From: Alishewanella aestuarii B11
GTDB lineage: Bacteria > Pseudomonadota > Gammaproteobacteria > Enterobacterales > Alteromonadaceae
NCBI RefSeq assembly: GCF_000280055.1
Contig: NZ_ALAB01000024.1
Coordinates: 1-64,000 of the forward strand
DNA length: 64,000 nt
Direction: 5' to 3'
In this document: piece after piece, positions 25,124 to 35,415 of the stretch
Layout: every line of letters begins with the position of its first letter
Position numbering within the stretch: the first letter of the stretch is position 1
Made by a program: the position numbers and the translations under genes
Notes under the pieces: generated by a model
Databases searched by the model: none
The model's input: the letters and a program-made list of their open reading frames with translations, nothing else
What the model was told of the DNA's origin: nothing

Positions 25124-28100
25124 ATGCTGACGCCCGGTTTTATTGTTGCGCATAGCCACCGCCTTGAAGACCTGACCGCCCTAACTGTCGAATTGCTGGA
25201 TCGCTATCCACTGCCGCCGCTGGAGCAGGAAGTGCTGTTGGTGCAATCCAATGGCATAGCGCAGTGGTTAAAGCAGGCGCTGGCACGGCAGACCGGTATC
25301 GCGACTATGCTGGAAGTCAGTTTGCCGGCGCGTCTGGTATGGCGGCTTTATCGCAGTGTGCTGGGCCCGGATATTCCGAAACAGTCCCCCTTTGATAAGC
25401 AACGGCTGCGCTGGCGTATTCTGCGGTTATTGCCGGCACTGGTCGCTGCGGATCCAGACTTTAAGGCGCTGGCGCATTATATCGCGCCGGCAGATAAGGC
25501 CGCGGCTCACCAGCTGCAGTCTGCCACCGACGAGCAGCAAAGCAGTCTGGCCGGGCCTGATCAGCGCAAATTATTTCAGTTAAGCGACAAGCTGGCCGAT
25601 CTGTTTGACCAATATCAGGTGTATCGGGCTGACTGGCTGGATAGTTGGGGCCGTGGTGAGCTGGTACTGGCCCAGTCTGGGCGGAACATCCCCTTGCCTG
25701 ACGAACAGCGCTGGCAGGCGAAACTATGGCAGGCTTTGGTGCAGGATATTGGTGCCGAGCAAATTTGTAGCAACAGGGCCGCACTGCATCAGCGCTTTTT
25801 AAGCGCTGCAGCCAGCCTGACGGCACAACAGCAGCGCCCAGACGGCGTACCACCGCGGATTGTGGTATTCGGTATTTCCTCATTACCCCGGCAAACGCTG
25901 GAAGTGCTGCACGCTCTGAAAGGACTATGTCAGATCGTGCTCTGCGTCCATAACCCCTGTCAGTATCATTGGGCCGATATTATTGCCGGCCGCGATCTGC
26001 TGCGCCAGTATGCTAAGCCGAGATTTCGCAGCAAAAACCAAAGCTCCGGCTCGCTGCTGCTGTCAGAGCTGCATCAGTATGCGCCGCCGTTACTGGCGTC
26101 CTGGGGCAAACAGGGGCGGGACTATATCCGGCTGCTGGATGAATTTGATGAAACCGCAGCCAAAGCGGCTGCCTTTACCAATTTGCGGTTTGATCTGTTT
26201 GATGAGGCAGAGCCAACGCATTTATTAGGCCGCCTGCAACACGATATTCTGCACCTCAGACCCAATCAGGAAAGTCAGCAACATTGGCCAGCGCCGGATC
26301 CGCTAACGGATAAATCGATAGTGTTTCAGCGTTGTCACAGTGCTTTGCGGGAAGTGGAAGTGTTACATGACCATTTGCTGGCGGCCTTTGATGCCGATCC
26401 CAGCTTACAACCGCGCGATATTATGGTGATGGTGCCTGACATCAACAGCTATGCGCCCTATATTGCTGCCGTGTTTGGCCGGCTGGCGGCGGATGATCCG
26501 CGTTATATCCCCTATACGCTGGCCGATCAGGGCCAGCGCCAGCGCAACCCGCTATTGCAGGCGCTGGAGCTGATATTACAGGCGCCAACGCAGCGCTTTA
26601 GTCACAGTGAACTGTTTGATTTACTGCAGGTCCCGGCACTGCGCCGACGTTTCGCTTTGAGCGAGCAGCAGGTCAGTCAACTACAACAATGGGCGGCCGC
26701 CGCAGGGGCACGCTGGGGTCTGGATGCTACCCAGCGCCAGGGGCTCGGGTTAAGTTATAGCTGGCAGCAAAACAGCTGGCAGTTTGCGCTCAACCGCTTG
26801 CTTTATGGTTATGCTGCCGGCGTCACGGCCGCATCCTGGCAAGATATCGCCGCTTATGCTGAGGTGTCAGCACTGGAAGCGCAAGCGATAGGGGCGCTGG
26901 CAGCTCTGGTGGAAACCTTACAGCACTGCTGGCAGCAGCTGCAGGTTGAGCGCAGCCCGGCCAATTGGCATCAACTGCTGAGTAACCTTTTAGATCAACT
27001 GTTTACAGCAGACAATGAGCAGGAAATGTTGCTGCTGGTTAGGTTACGCGATGCTCTGGATGATTGGTTGCAGAGTACCCAGGAGGCACAGTTCACGGCG
27101 GTTTTACCTGTTAGTATCGTCGCGGAGCTGTGGCTTGCCAGTGTCGACGAGCCCAACCTGCAGCAACGGTTTATGGCCGGTAGTGTGAACTTCGCCACGC
27201 TGATGCCAATGCGGGCCATTCCGTTTCAGCGCATTTGTTTGCTGGGGATGAATGAGGGCGATTACCCGCGGCAAAGCCCGAAAACCGATTTTGATCTAAT
27301 GCGCCTGCATTACCGGCCCGGCGATCGCTCGCGTCGTGAAGATGACCGCTATCTGTTTTTAGAAGCCTTATTATCAGCCCGACAACAACTCTATATCAGC
27401 TGGGTTGGCGCCAGCGCCCAGGATAACAGTGAACTGCCGCCTTCGGTACTGGTCGGCCAGCTACAGGACCAACTGAATGCACTTTGGCCAGCGCCAGCGG
27501 GCACCCCGACACTGGCCGCACGCCTGACCACCGCCCATAAGCTGCAACCTTTTGCGCCGGCATACTTTGCTGCCCAGCCAGACTCACGTTATTTTAGCTA
27601 TGCCAAAGAATGGCTTAGTATTCATCAGGATAGTGATAAATCTCCGTTGAAACGCGTAACCGGGTTGTCGGGTAGTGCGGTACGCGTTACCGGTGGCAAG
27701 GCTGAACCTTTGGCGCCATTTCAGGCCGAAGCGCCCTTTAGCTTATTGGATTTACAGTTGCTGTTAAAAGAGCCGGCGCAGTTATTGGCCCGGCGCCGCT
27801 TAGGGGTTTATCTGCAGAGTACGCCTGAGGCCTTGCCGGATGTTGAGCCCTTTGCTTTGGACGGACTGGCAGTGTGGCAGGTTAAACACCAGCTACTGAC
27901 GGCATTGCTGGCAGAGCAGCCACAAAATGATCAGCAAGCTTTAGCACTGCTGCGTCAGCAGCAACAACGTCTGAAGCAAGCCGGTGACTTACCCTATGGT
28001 GCAGCAGCCGGGCCGGATCTGGCCCGCACCGAGCAAGCCGTGTTGACGTTATATCAGGCACGCTCTGCGCTGGTGCAGCAAAGTGCGCCGCTCGCGGCCA

Positions 28101-28738
28101 AGACTTATCAGCTGCAACTGGGTGATGTCTTGCTGGAGGCGGAGCTCAACACACTCTATGCCACACCAGAGACGATGCTGCAACTGGAGCTGACCGCCAG
28201 TAAGGTGGTCGAGGTCAAGCCGCGTAGTGTCAGTTATCAGTGGCGCAATCTGGTTACAGGGTATCTAAAACATCTGGTCGCCTGCACTGTGCTGAAGCAG
28301 GCACCCAGCACGGTGATCCTGGGCGCCGATGGTTTTCTGACTCTGGCGCCGCTGAGTGAGTCGCAAGCCAGGGCAGAGTTAGAGCAACTTGCGGCTTGGT
28401 TACAACAGGCGCTGCGTCAGCCGTTACCACTGGCATTAGAGCTGGCGGCAGACTGGTATAAAGCCGAGCAGAAGCAGGAAGAGTACAGTCTGTCGAAACT
28501 TGCCGGCCGTTATCACGGGAACGCGTATCAGGAGGGGGTGCGGGCCGATACGCCTTATCTGGCGCGCTATTACCCGCAGGCACAGCAACTGTTGGATGCC
28601 GGCTTTAACGAATGGGTGGCGTATTACCGGTCGTTCTTCCAACAGCTGCAGGCAGCAACAGCACAACCGCTTAGTGCCCTGGTGGCATCGTTAGGCACTT
28701 TAGATCAGAATTCCGCGGATATAACAGCGGAGGCGTAG
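25124..28738 (+). CDS. recC: RecBCD enzyme subunit RecC
   Basis: RecC is the subunit of the RecBCD helicase-nuclease that splits the DNA strands and recognises Chi. The 1204-residue protein begins with FIVAHSHRLEDLTALTVELL and has the characteristic NGIAQWLKQALA region, the inactivated helicase-like domains and a C-terminal nuclease-like fold. Its length is close to the E. coli subunit (about 1120). I set the start at ATG 25124, with AAGGAA properly spaced; a TTG one codon upstream is also in frame. It heads the order recC-recB-recD, as in E. coli but without ptrA between recC and recB. A gap of 52 bases separates it from recB. Confidence 0.96.
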   Translation: MLTPGFIVAHSHRLEDLTALTVELLDRYPLPPLEQEVLLVQSNGIAQWLKQALARQTGIATMLEVSLPARLVWRLYRSVLGPDIPKQSPFDKQRLRWRILRLLPALVAADPDFKALAHYIAPADKAAAHQLQSATDEQQSSLAGPDQRKLFQLSDKLADLFDQYQVYRADWLDSWGRGELVLAQSGRNIPLPDEQRWQAKLWQALVQDIGAEQICSNRAALHQRFLSAAASLTAQQQRPDGVPPRIVVFGISSLPRQTLEVLHALKGLCQIVLCVHNPCQYHWADIIAGRDLLRQYAKPRFRSKNQSSGSLLLSELHQYAPPLLASWGKQGRDYIRLLDEFDETAAKAAAFTNLRFDLFDEAEPTHLLGRLQHDILHLRPNQESQQHWPAPDPLTDKSIVFQRCHSALREVEVLHDHLLAAFDADPSLQPRDIMVMVPDINSYAPYIAAVFGRLAADDPRYIPYTLADQGQRQRNPLLQALELILQAPTQRFSHSELFDLLQVPALRRRFALSEQQVSQLQQWAAAAGARWGLDATQRQGLGLSYSWQQNSWQFALNRLLYGYAAGVTAASWQDIAAYAEVSALEAQAIGALAALVETLQHCWQQLQVERSPANWHQLLSNLLDQLFTADNEQEMLLLVRLRDALDDWLQSTQEAQFTAVLPVSIVAELWLASVDEPNLQQRFMAGSVNFATLMPMRAIPFQRICLLGMNEGDYPRQSPKTDFDLMRLHYRPGDRSRREDDRYLFLEALLSARQQLYISWVGASAQDNSELPPSVLVGQLQDQLNALWPAPAGTPTLAARLTTAHKLQPFAPAYFAAQPDSRYFSYAKEWLSIHQDSDKSPLKRVTGLSGSAVRVTGGKAEPLAPFQAEAPFSLLDLQLLLKEPAQLLARRRLGVYLQSTPEALPDVEPFALDGLAVWQVKHQLLTALLAEQPQNDQQALALLRQQQQRLKQAGDLPYGAAAGPDLARTEQAVLTLYQARSALVQQSAPLAAKTYQLQLGDVLLEAELNTLYATPETMLQLELTASKVVEVKPRSVSYQWRNLVTGYLKHLVACTVLKQAPSTVILGADGFLTLAPLSESQARAELEQLAAWLQQALRQPLPLALELAADWYKAEQKQEEYSLSKLAGRYHGNAYQEGVRADTPYLARYYPQAQQLLDAGFNEWVAYYRSFFQQLQAATAQPLSALVASLGTLDQNSADITAEA

Positions 28739-28790
28739 CCATGATTCAGGCGCAGCATAAGCCATTAGCAATCACGAGCCAGGAGCAGCC

Positions 28791-31700
28791 ATGAGCCAAG
28801 AATTAACCAGCCCGCTGCAATTGCCGCTGCACGGCAGTGTACTGATTGAAGCCAGTGCTGGTACCGGTAAAACCTATACCATAGCAGCGCTGTATTTACG
28901 TTTTATTCTGGCGCATCTGCCGAGGCTGACAGCGGCAGCCAGTCGCAGCACACCACTATTGCCGGCGGATATTCTGGTGGTGACCTTTACCAAGGCGGCA
29001 ACAGCCGAGCTAAAGGATCGGATCCGTCAGCGTTTAGTGGAGGCGGCGGCGGTGTTTCGTGACGCTGTAACTAGTGCCGATCCGGTGTTACAGGCACTAA
29101 AAGCCGATTTTGCCTCGCAACATTGGCCGGAATGCGCCTATGCGCTGCAAATGGCCAGCGAAGCCATGGATGAAGCCAGTGTAAAAACCATCCATAGCTG
29201 GTGCCAGCAGGTACTGCGTGAGCATGCGTTTAATAGCGGCAGTTTGTTTCAACAGGAGTTACTGACCGATCTTAGTGCCTTGCAATTAGAGGCAGTAAGA
29301 GACTTTTGGCGCAGCTACTGCTATCCGCTACCAGAAGCACAGCTGCAGCAGATCCAGGCCCTATACCGTACACCGGAAGCCTTACTGGATGATCTACGGC
29401 CGTTATGGGCCCAGGCCAGTGCCAGTTCTGAGCCGGTACAATTAGCTGAGCTGCTGTTGGCGGCCGAGCAAGCCTATCAGCAGCGGCTCAGTCGCGCCTT
29501 TTACTACTGGCAACAGGCGTTACCGGCCTGGCTGGATTGGATTGCCGCGGCCGAAGCGGCCGGCAGCTTTAGTAAACCCAGAACCTATAATCTGAAAAAA
29601 GCCCGTCAGGATTTTGCCCCCTTGCTGGATTGGACGGCTTTACCTGTTGCTGAGGCCTTGCAGCAGTTACCTGAATTAAAAACCTCTTTTGTCGATAATT
29701 ATGGCAAGCAGTTTTACCAACATTATCAGGGCGAACCGCTGGCAGCAGACTGGCCGGCGGCCTTGCTGGAGTTGGTTGCGCTACTCTCAGAGGGACCGGC
29801 GCTGCGGCCATTACTATTACCACAGGCGGTAGCTTGGTGTAAGGCCCGGCTGGAGCAACAACTGCAGCAGCAAGCCAAAATGGGCTTTGATGACATTATC
29901 CAGCAATGCCGGCGTGCACTGGAGGGGGATGCCGGGCCGGCACTGGCTGCTATTTTACGCCAGCAGTACCCGGTGGCAATGATTGATGAGTTTCAGGATA
30001 CCGATCCGGCGCAGTACGCCATTTTCAATGCGGTATACCAGCTGGCCAGCAATGCAGCGGCACAGGCAGTCTATTTGATTGGCGATCCGAAGCAGGCGAT
30101 TTATGCCTTTCGTGGCGGTGATATTTTCACCTATCTGCAAGCCCGCCGCGATACCCTAGGGCGCCACTATACGCTGACCACCAACTTCCGCTCCATTAAG
30201 CAGATGGTGGCGGCCGTTAATGCGTTGTTTCGGCCAGCCGAGCAAAGCGCCGCCAGGCAGGCATTTTTATTCGCTGACAGCAGCGGCAACCCGTTGCCCT
30301 TTACCGAAGTTAACGCCAGGGGCGTTAAAGCTGAGCTGGTGATTGACGGTCAAGCGGCCGCGGCTGCCTTAACTCTGTGGACCGCCAGCGCCGGTAGTTT
30401 CGATGAGGGGGCAGACGATAGCAAAGCATTGAGTAAAACCCTGTACCGGGAGCAGTTGGCAGGCCGGGTTGCTGACTATATTGGCGCTTTGCTGGGCAGT
30501 GCGGCCGTCGGGCGCACGGGTTTTATGCTGCAGCACGAGGCTGCGACAGCGCCGACCTTACAACCGCTGCAAAGTAAAGATATTGCGATTTTGGTCAGTA
30601 CCCATCAGGAAGGGCATTTGATCCAGCAGCAGCTGCGCGAGCGCGGTATGGCCAGCGTGTATTTATCGGATCGTAATTCCGTGTTCGACAGTGAAGTGGC
30701 CGGCGATCTGTATTTACTGTTGCAGGCCTGTGCCGAGCCGGCCAATCAGCAGGCGTTGCTAAACGCGCTCTATACGCCACTGGTAGCCTTGCCGCTGGCG
30801 CAGTTGGATGCGCTAAGGCATGACGATAGGCTTTGGCAGCAGTATCAGGAATGGTTTTATCAGTTTAGCCACTGCTGGCAGCAGCGCGGCGTATTGGCGC
30901 TGATCCGCCAGTTAGTGCAGCAGTTTCAGGTGGCAGAGCGGGTGTTAGCGAACGCCGGTGGCGAGCGCTATCTGACCGATTTACTGCATCTTGCCGAGCT
31001 GTTGCAGCAGGCCAGTGTCAAACTGGATGGTGTGCATGCGTTGCTGCGCTATTTCTATCAGCATCTGTACCAGCAGGAAGCTATTGCCCAGCCTGCCGAT
31101 GATCAGATAGTGCGGCTGGAAAGTGATGCAGAGCTGATCCAAATTGTGACCATCCATAAATCGAAAGGGCTGGAGTATCCACTGGTATTCTTGCCCTTTA
31201 TCAGCCTGTGCCGTCCGGTAAGTCATGATGACCGGCTGGTCAGCTTTCATAATGAAGCCGGTGAACTGGTGCAAAGCCTGACGCCCGGCAAGCTTGAACT
31301 GGCAACCGCCGATCAGGAGCGGCTGGGCGAAGATATCCGCAAGCTCTATGTGGCAGTGACCCGGGCTAAATATGCGACCTGGCTTAGTTTAAGTCCGGTA
31401 GGTGATTGGCAGCGCTCAGCGCTGGCCTATCTGCTGGGCTGTGATCAGGCGACAGAGCCGCTGCAGCTGCTACAGCAAGCCGAGGCGCTGTGGCCTGCTA
31501 ATGCCAATGACATTCAGGTGGTTGCCTTGCCTGCTTTTAGCACACCGCAGCATTTGCCGCCGGTGCTTAGTGGCTCAGCCTCACAGTTTGCCGCGCGGCA
31601 ACGCAATACTGCGCAACCTTTTGAGCCCTGGTGGATCGCCAGTTATTCGGCGTTAACCTATAGTGCTGCCAGTCAGGGCGATACCGCGCTGGAGCATAAC

Positions 31701-32594
31701 CTGTTGGAAGAGCAGGCCAGTGCGCTGCTTGCGGAGGCCATGTCGGATATATCTTCGGCAGCCTTAACATCAGACAATGCAGCGCAGTTTGCCGCTGTCG
31801 CGCAGTCCTTGCCCGCAACGCCAGACTTGGTCAGTTTGCATGACTTTCCACGTGGAGCCGGGCCGGGAACCTTGCTGCATAACTTGTTGCAGGATGCGGC
31901 CGAGCACGGCTTCGCCGCCGTGGCAGCCGATCCTGAGCTGTGTCAAAGCCTGGTTGCCCGGCGTTGCCGCCACGGCAGCTGGGCACAGCGCGCTGAGTTA
32001 TTAGGTCGTTGGTTACATGGCTATCTGCAGTTGAGTTTTCCGTTACCGGGTGGAGGGCAGGTAGCACTTAATGCCTTGCGCAGCTATCGGGCTGAGCCTG
32101 AGTTCTGGTTTGCCGTGCAGGGTGTCAGTACCCGGCAACTGGATAAGCAGGTTAGCGCCGCTGTGCTGGGCGGTGCCGCCAGACCTGAGCTGAGCCGCAA
32201 CTACTTAAATGGCATGTTAAAAGGCTTTATCGACTTGCTGTTTGAACATCAGGGTAAGTACTACGTGCTGGATTACAAATCAAACTATCTGGGGCCGGAT
32301 GATGCGGCTTATCACCCGGCAGCGATGCAACAGAAAATCTTACAAAGCCGCTATGAACTGCAATATGTGCTTTATAGCCTGGCCCTGCATAAGCTTTTAA
32401 AAGCCCGCTTAAAAGACGCATATAGCTATCAGCAGCATGTCGGCGGCGTGGTGTATCTGTTTTTGCGTGGCCAGCAAGCCAGTAGCCGTGGCGCCTTTAT
32501 TGACCGGGTACCGGAGTCGTTGATCCTAAGTTTAGAGCAATACTTTATGCAACAAGAGCCACAATCTGCTGTGGAGGTCACCAATGCTGATTAG
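28791..32594 (+). CDS. recB: RecBCD enzyme subunit RecB
   Basis: RecB is a 3'-5' helicase and the only nuclease of RecBCD, and it loads RecA. Walker A is in EASAGTGKTYTIAALY near residue 20. Helicase motifs VTFTKAATAELKDRI (near 65), MIDEFQDTDP, ATPase motif NFRSI and IVTIHKSKGLEYPLVF follow. The C-terminal nuclease domain keeps GFIDLLFEHQGKYYVLDYKSN, with the Asp and Lys of the metal site. The 1267-residue length is close to E. coli (1180). The end overlaps recD by 11 bases, so translation is coupled and subunits should be made together. Confidence 0.96.
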   Translation: MSQELTSPLQLPLHGSVLIEASAGTGKTYTIAALYLRFILAHLPRLTAAASRSTPLLPADILVVTFTKAATAELKDRIRQRLVEAAAVFRDAVTSADPVLQALKADFASQHWPECAYALQMASEAMDEASVKTIHSWCQQVLREHAFNSGSLFQQELLTDLSALQLEAVRDFWRSYCYPLPEAQLQQIQALYRTPEALLDDLRPLWAQASASSEPVQLAELLLAAEQAYQQRLSRAFYYWQQALPAWLDWIAAAEAAGSFSKPRTYNLKKARQDFAPLLDWTALPVAEALQQLPELKTSFVDNYGKQFYQHYQGEPLAADWPAALLELVALLSEGPALRPLLLPQAVAWCKARLEQQLQQQAKMGFDDIIQQCRRALEGDAGPALAAILRQQYPVAMIDEFQDTDPAQYAIFNAVYQLASNAAAQAVYLIGDPKQAIYAFRGGDIFTYLQARRDTLGRHYTLTTNFRSIKQMVAAVNALFRPAEQSAARQAFLFADSSGNPLPFTEVNARGVKAELVIDGQAAAAALTLWTASAGSFDEGADDSKALSKTLYREQLAGRVADYIGALLGSAAVGRTGFMLQHEAATAPTLQPLQSKDIAILVSTHQEGHLIQQQLRERGMASVYLSDRNSVFDSEVAGDLYLLLQACAEPANQQALLNALYTPLVALPLAQLDALRHDDRLWQQYQEWFYQFSHCWQQRGVLALIRQLVQQFQVAERVLANAGGERYLTDLLHLAELLQQASVKLDGVHALLRYFYQHLYQQEAIAQPADDQIVRLESDAELIQIVTIHKSKGLEYPLVFLPFISLCRPVSHDDRLVSFHNEAGELVQSLTPGKLELATADQERLGEDIRKLYVAVTRAKYATWLSLSPVGDWQRSALAYLLGCDQATEPLQLLQQAEALWPANANDIQVVALPAFSTPQHLPPVLSGSASQFAARQRNTAQPFEPWWIASYSALTYSAASQGDTALEHNLLEEQASALLAEAMSDISSAALTSDNAAQFAAVAQSLPATPDLVSLHDFPRGAGPGTLLHNLLQDAAEHGFAAVAADPELCQSLVARRCRHGSWAQRAELLGRWLHGYLQLSFPLPGGGQVALNALRSYRAEPEFWFAVQGVSTRQLDKQVSAAVLGGAARPELSRNYLNGMLKGFIDLLFEHQGKYYVLDYKSNYLGPDDAAYHPAAMQQKILQSRYELQYVLYSLALHKLLKARLKDAYSYQQHVGGVVYLFLRGQQASSRGAFIDRVPESLILSLEQYFMQQEPQSAVEVTNAD

Positions 32595-34653
32595 TGCAGT
32601 GCTACCTGAGGTGTTACAACGGCTACAGGATCGTCAGGCGATGTTGGCGCTACTGGCCGCCTATCAGCGCCAGCAGCTGTTGAGTCAGCTTGACCTGGCC
32701 TTTGCCCGCTTTCTGGCGCAGAACGCACCCACAGTACAACCCCTGAGTTTGTTGCTTGCTGCCTTTCTGTCACGACAGGTTGGCCGCGGCCATGTCTGTT
32801 TACCACTGGCGGATTTACTGGCCGATGCGCCACAGCTACTTAATTACCAGAGTGCGCAGTTAAGCCCTGAGGCGTTAAGCCAGCAAGATGGCAGTCTGTT
32901 ACCGGATCCGTCGCAGCTGCTGGCGTCATTCAGTCTGGAAGAGCTGGAGGCCTGCCTGGCACAGTGTGATACGGTGCTTACCGTAACACCGGCCAACGCT
33001 GAATCGATTGCCAGCGCAGCGCCGGGACGGCCGCTGGTATTAGATCAACAGATACTCTATTTCGCCCGCTACTGGTCAGCAGAGCAACAGATCGCCGCCG
33101 ATTTGCGCGCTTTAATGCAAGCGGTAACCCTGCCGGTAGAGCCGGTGCAGCTAAAACGTTATCTGGATCAGCTGTTTGGCGCTGAGTCGGTAGCAGCCAG
33201 CGCTGACGATGCCTTCGCTCAGATCAATTGGCAAAAGCTGGCCTGTGCCAATAGCCTGCGTAGCCGTTTTAGTGTGATCACCGGCGGGCCGGGCACCGGT
33301 AAAACCTATACCCTGGTGCGCTTACTGGCGCTGTTACAGCGTTTGTCGGCCACGCCACTGACTATCAAGCTGGCAGCACCCACCGGTAAAGCCGCGGCGC
33401 GGATGAAAGAGGCGATTACCCAGGCGATGCAAAGCTTACAAGCGCTGGCAGAGGACTGGCAGAGCGCGGTTGCCGCAATCCGCGCCGACAGCGCGACCCT
33501 GCATAAATTATTGGGGGTACAAGCCGGCAGCCGGCAATTTAAGCATCAGCGCAGTAAACCGCTGGCGCTTGATGTGTTGATTGTTGATGAAGCCAGTATG
33601 ATTGATATTGAGCTGATGCAGGCGCTGCTAGCGGCACTGCCGGCGGATGGCCGCCTGATTTTATTAGGTGATAAGGATCAGTTGGCCTCAGTGGAAGCTG
33701 GCGCTATTTTAGGACAGCTTTGTCAGGATGCCGAGCAGGGTGGCTATAGTGCAGAAACTATGGCTTATCTGCAGCAATTCAGTGCCGCACCTATACCGGC
33801 GCAGTTGGCCACCAGCACGCCGCGGCAGCGGCTGCAACAGGTGGTGATGTTGCGGGTTAGCCGGCGTTTTGATCAGCACAGTGGTATAGGTGCTCTGGCC
33901 CGCGCGGTCAATCAGGGTGAGCAGGCGCAGGTCTATTATTTGTTATCAGGTCAGGCGGGCTATCAGGATCTGCAGTTATTAGCCGGGGAGCCGGAGCAAG
34001 ATCCGCTGCAACAGTTAGCGGCCTTGTGCCGCCGTGGCTTTGCCGCCTACTGGCAGCAGCTAGCGGCTAAACCTGCAGCGGATGCCGAGGCGGGCGCTAT
34101 TGAGCAGTGGGCGCGGGCGGTGCTTAACAGCTATCAGCAATTTCAGTTATTAACGGCCGTGCGTGAAGGTCCTTTTGGCGTTGCCGGTTTAAATCTGCTG
34201 GTTCAACAGGCCTTGCCACAACTGCCGGCCAGTCGCAATTTGCAGCAGGATAGCTGGTATGAGGGGCGGCCGGTGATGATCAGCAGTAATGACTATAATC
34301 TGAATTTGCGTAACGGTGACATCGGCATTGTCCTGGTTTCACCACAGGATCAGCAAAAACGTGTGGTCTTTATCGATGCTGATAACCAGTTAAGGTGGAT
34401 CTTACCCAGCCGCCTGGGCGCTGTTGAAACCGTCTTTGCGATGACAGTGCATAAGTCGCAGGGCTCGGAGTTCCGCCATACGGTGCTGGTGTTGCCGGAG
34501 CGGGATAACCCGGTACTCTGCCGCGAGCTGCTGTATACCGGTATTACCCGGGCGGCAAAGCAACTGACCCTGGTGGTGCCAGACTATCAGGTGCTGAAAC
34601 AGGCGGTGCAAAGACGCACCGTGCGGGCCGGGCGCTTGCCCCTAGATGAATAA
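32584..34653 (+). CDS. recD: RecBCD enzyme subunit RecD
   Basis: RecD is the fast 5'-3' helicase of RecBCD. Walker A appears in ITGGPGTGKTYTLVRLL near residue 235, Walker B in LIVDEASMIDIELM, and the C-terminal UvrD-like part contains MTVHKSQGSEFRHTVLVLPE. The 689-residue length is somewhat longer than E. coli RecD (608), mostly because of its N-terminal region. The ATG lies within the end of recB and relies on coupling. After it comes a 23-base gap and a separate lipoprotein gene with its own ribosome site, so the recombination operon probably ends here although no terminator is seen. Confidence 0.96.
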   Translation: MLISAVLPEVLQRLQDRQAMLALLAAYQRQQLLSQLDLAFARFLAQNAPTVQPLSLLLAAFLSRQVGRGHVCLPLADLLADAPQLLNYQSAQLSPEALSQQDGSLLPDPSQLLASFSLEELEACLAQCDTVLTVTPANAESIASAAPGRPLVLDQQILYFARYWSAEQQIAADLRALMQAVTLPVEPVQLKRYLDQLFGAESVAASADDAFAQINWQKLACANSLRSRFSVITGGPGTGKTYTLVRLLALLQRLSATPLTIKLAAPTGKAAARMKEAITQAMQSLQALAEDWQSAVAAIRADSATLHKLLGVQAGSRQFKHQRSKPLALDVLIVDEASMIDIELMQALLAALPADGRLILLGDKDQLASVEAGAILGQLCQDAEQGGYSAETMAYLQQFSAAPIPAQLATSTPRQRLQQVVMLRVSRRFDQHSGIGALARAVNQGEQAQVYYLLSGQAGYQDLQLLAGEPEQDPLQQLAALCRRGFAAYWQQLAAKPAADAEAGAIEQWARAVLNSYQQFQLLTAVREGPFGVAGLNLLVQQALPQLPASRNLQQDSWYEGRPVMISSNDYNLNLRNGDIGIVLVSPQDQQKRVVFIDADNQLRWILPSRLGAVETVFAMTVHKSQGSEFRHTVLVLPERDNPVLCRELLYTGITRAAKQLTLVVPDYQVLKQAVQRRTVRAGRLPLDE

Positions 34654-34676
34654 AACCATTAGCAAAGGATACTACT

Positions 34677-35390
34677 ATGGTGTTTCGGATCGGTATTTTA
34701 ACAGCTTTACTGCTATTACTGAGCGGCTGTGCCCAACCGCTTCAACCAAAGCAGGCTGCCGCAGCTGCGGCGTCTGCTGCGCCTGCGATGTCTGCTACGC
34801 CCCTAATGTCTGATGCGCAGCGAGCGCAACAAGACGCGGCGGACCAGCACTATCAGCTGTTGCTCTCAGAGGTGCAGCAAGCACCAGAGCCAAGGCGACT
34901 GGCCAGTTTGCGGCAGGCCTATACCAAAACCTCAGCTTACCGGCCATACAGTATGGTGGAGCGGGCACTGTCCAGCCTGATGTTTGAAGCCATCGCCAAA
35001 AAAGACTGGCAGCAGTGTTTGAGTCATACTACCAAACTATTAGCGGAGCAGTTTATCAGCTTAAACGGCCATTATGGTGCTATGGTCTGTCAGTTTGAGT
35101 CGGGCAATACCGAGCAGGGCGAGTATCATCAGGAAGTGTTAGACGGTCTGATGGCCGCAATCTGGCAAAGTGGTGATGGTAAAACGCCGGAAACCGCATT
35201 TTTCTGTACCAGTACCACTGAGCTCTATACCTTTATCAATCTGCATGGTTTTAATGCTAAGGCTCAGGCGCTGGTGTGGCATCAGGAGCAACCCTTTGAT
35301 TTGATGACTATCGTTAATCCACGCGATGAGCATGAGTTTAACTGGTATTTTAATATCAGTGCCCAGATGGCGCGTGGTATCGTTAAATAA
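34677..35390 (+). CDS. Lipoprotein of unknown function (DUF4919-like), 237 aa
   Basis: The signal peptide ends in a lipobox LLSGC (Cys at about residue 18), so the mature protein is lipid-anchored, probably to the outer membrane. An Ala/Pro/Ser-rich linker (19-45) is followed by helical repeats with YTKTSAYRPYSM, YGAMVCQFESGN and a C-terminal EFNWYFNIS. The region resembles the DUF4919 family, a tentative match from memory. Function is unknown. AAAGGA precedes the ATG. The kinase-like gene follows 25 bases later on the same strand, so joint expression is possible. Confidence 0.8.
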   Translation: MVFRIGILTALLLLLSGCAQPLQPKQAAAAAASAAPAMSATPLMSDAQRAQQDAADQHYQLLLSEVQQAPEPRRLASLRQAYTKTSAYRPYSMVERALSSLMFEAIAKKDWQQCLSHTTKLLAEQFISLNGHYGAMVCQFESGNTEQGEYHQEVLDGLMAAIWQSGDGKTPETAFFCTSTTELYTFINLHGFNAKAQALVWHQEQPFDLMTIVNPRDEHEFNWYFNISAQMARGIVK

Positions 35391-35415
35391 CATAGCTGAG
35401 TCAAATTGCTGAGTA

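Noticed and set aside
25461..25883. Long antisense frame inside recC
   Set aside because: It lies opposite a well-supported gene, has low-complexity Ala/Pro/Arg composition and no ribosome site. Similar shadows occur throughout recB, pepN and gdh.
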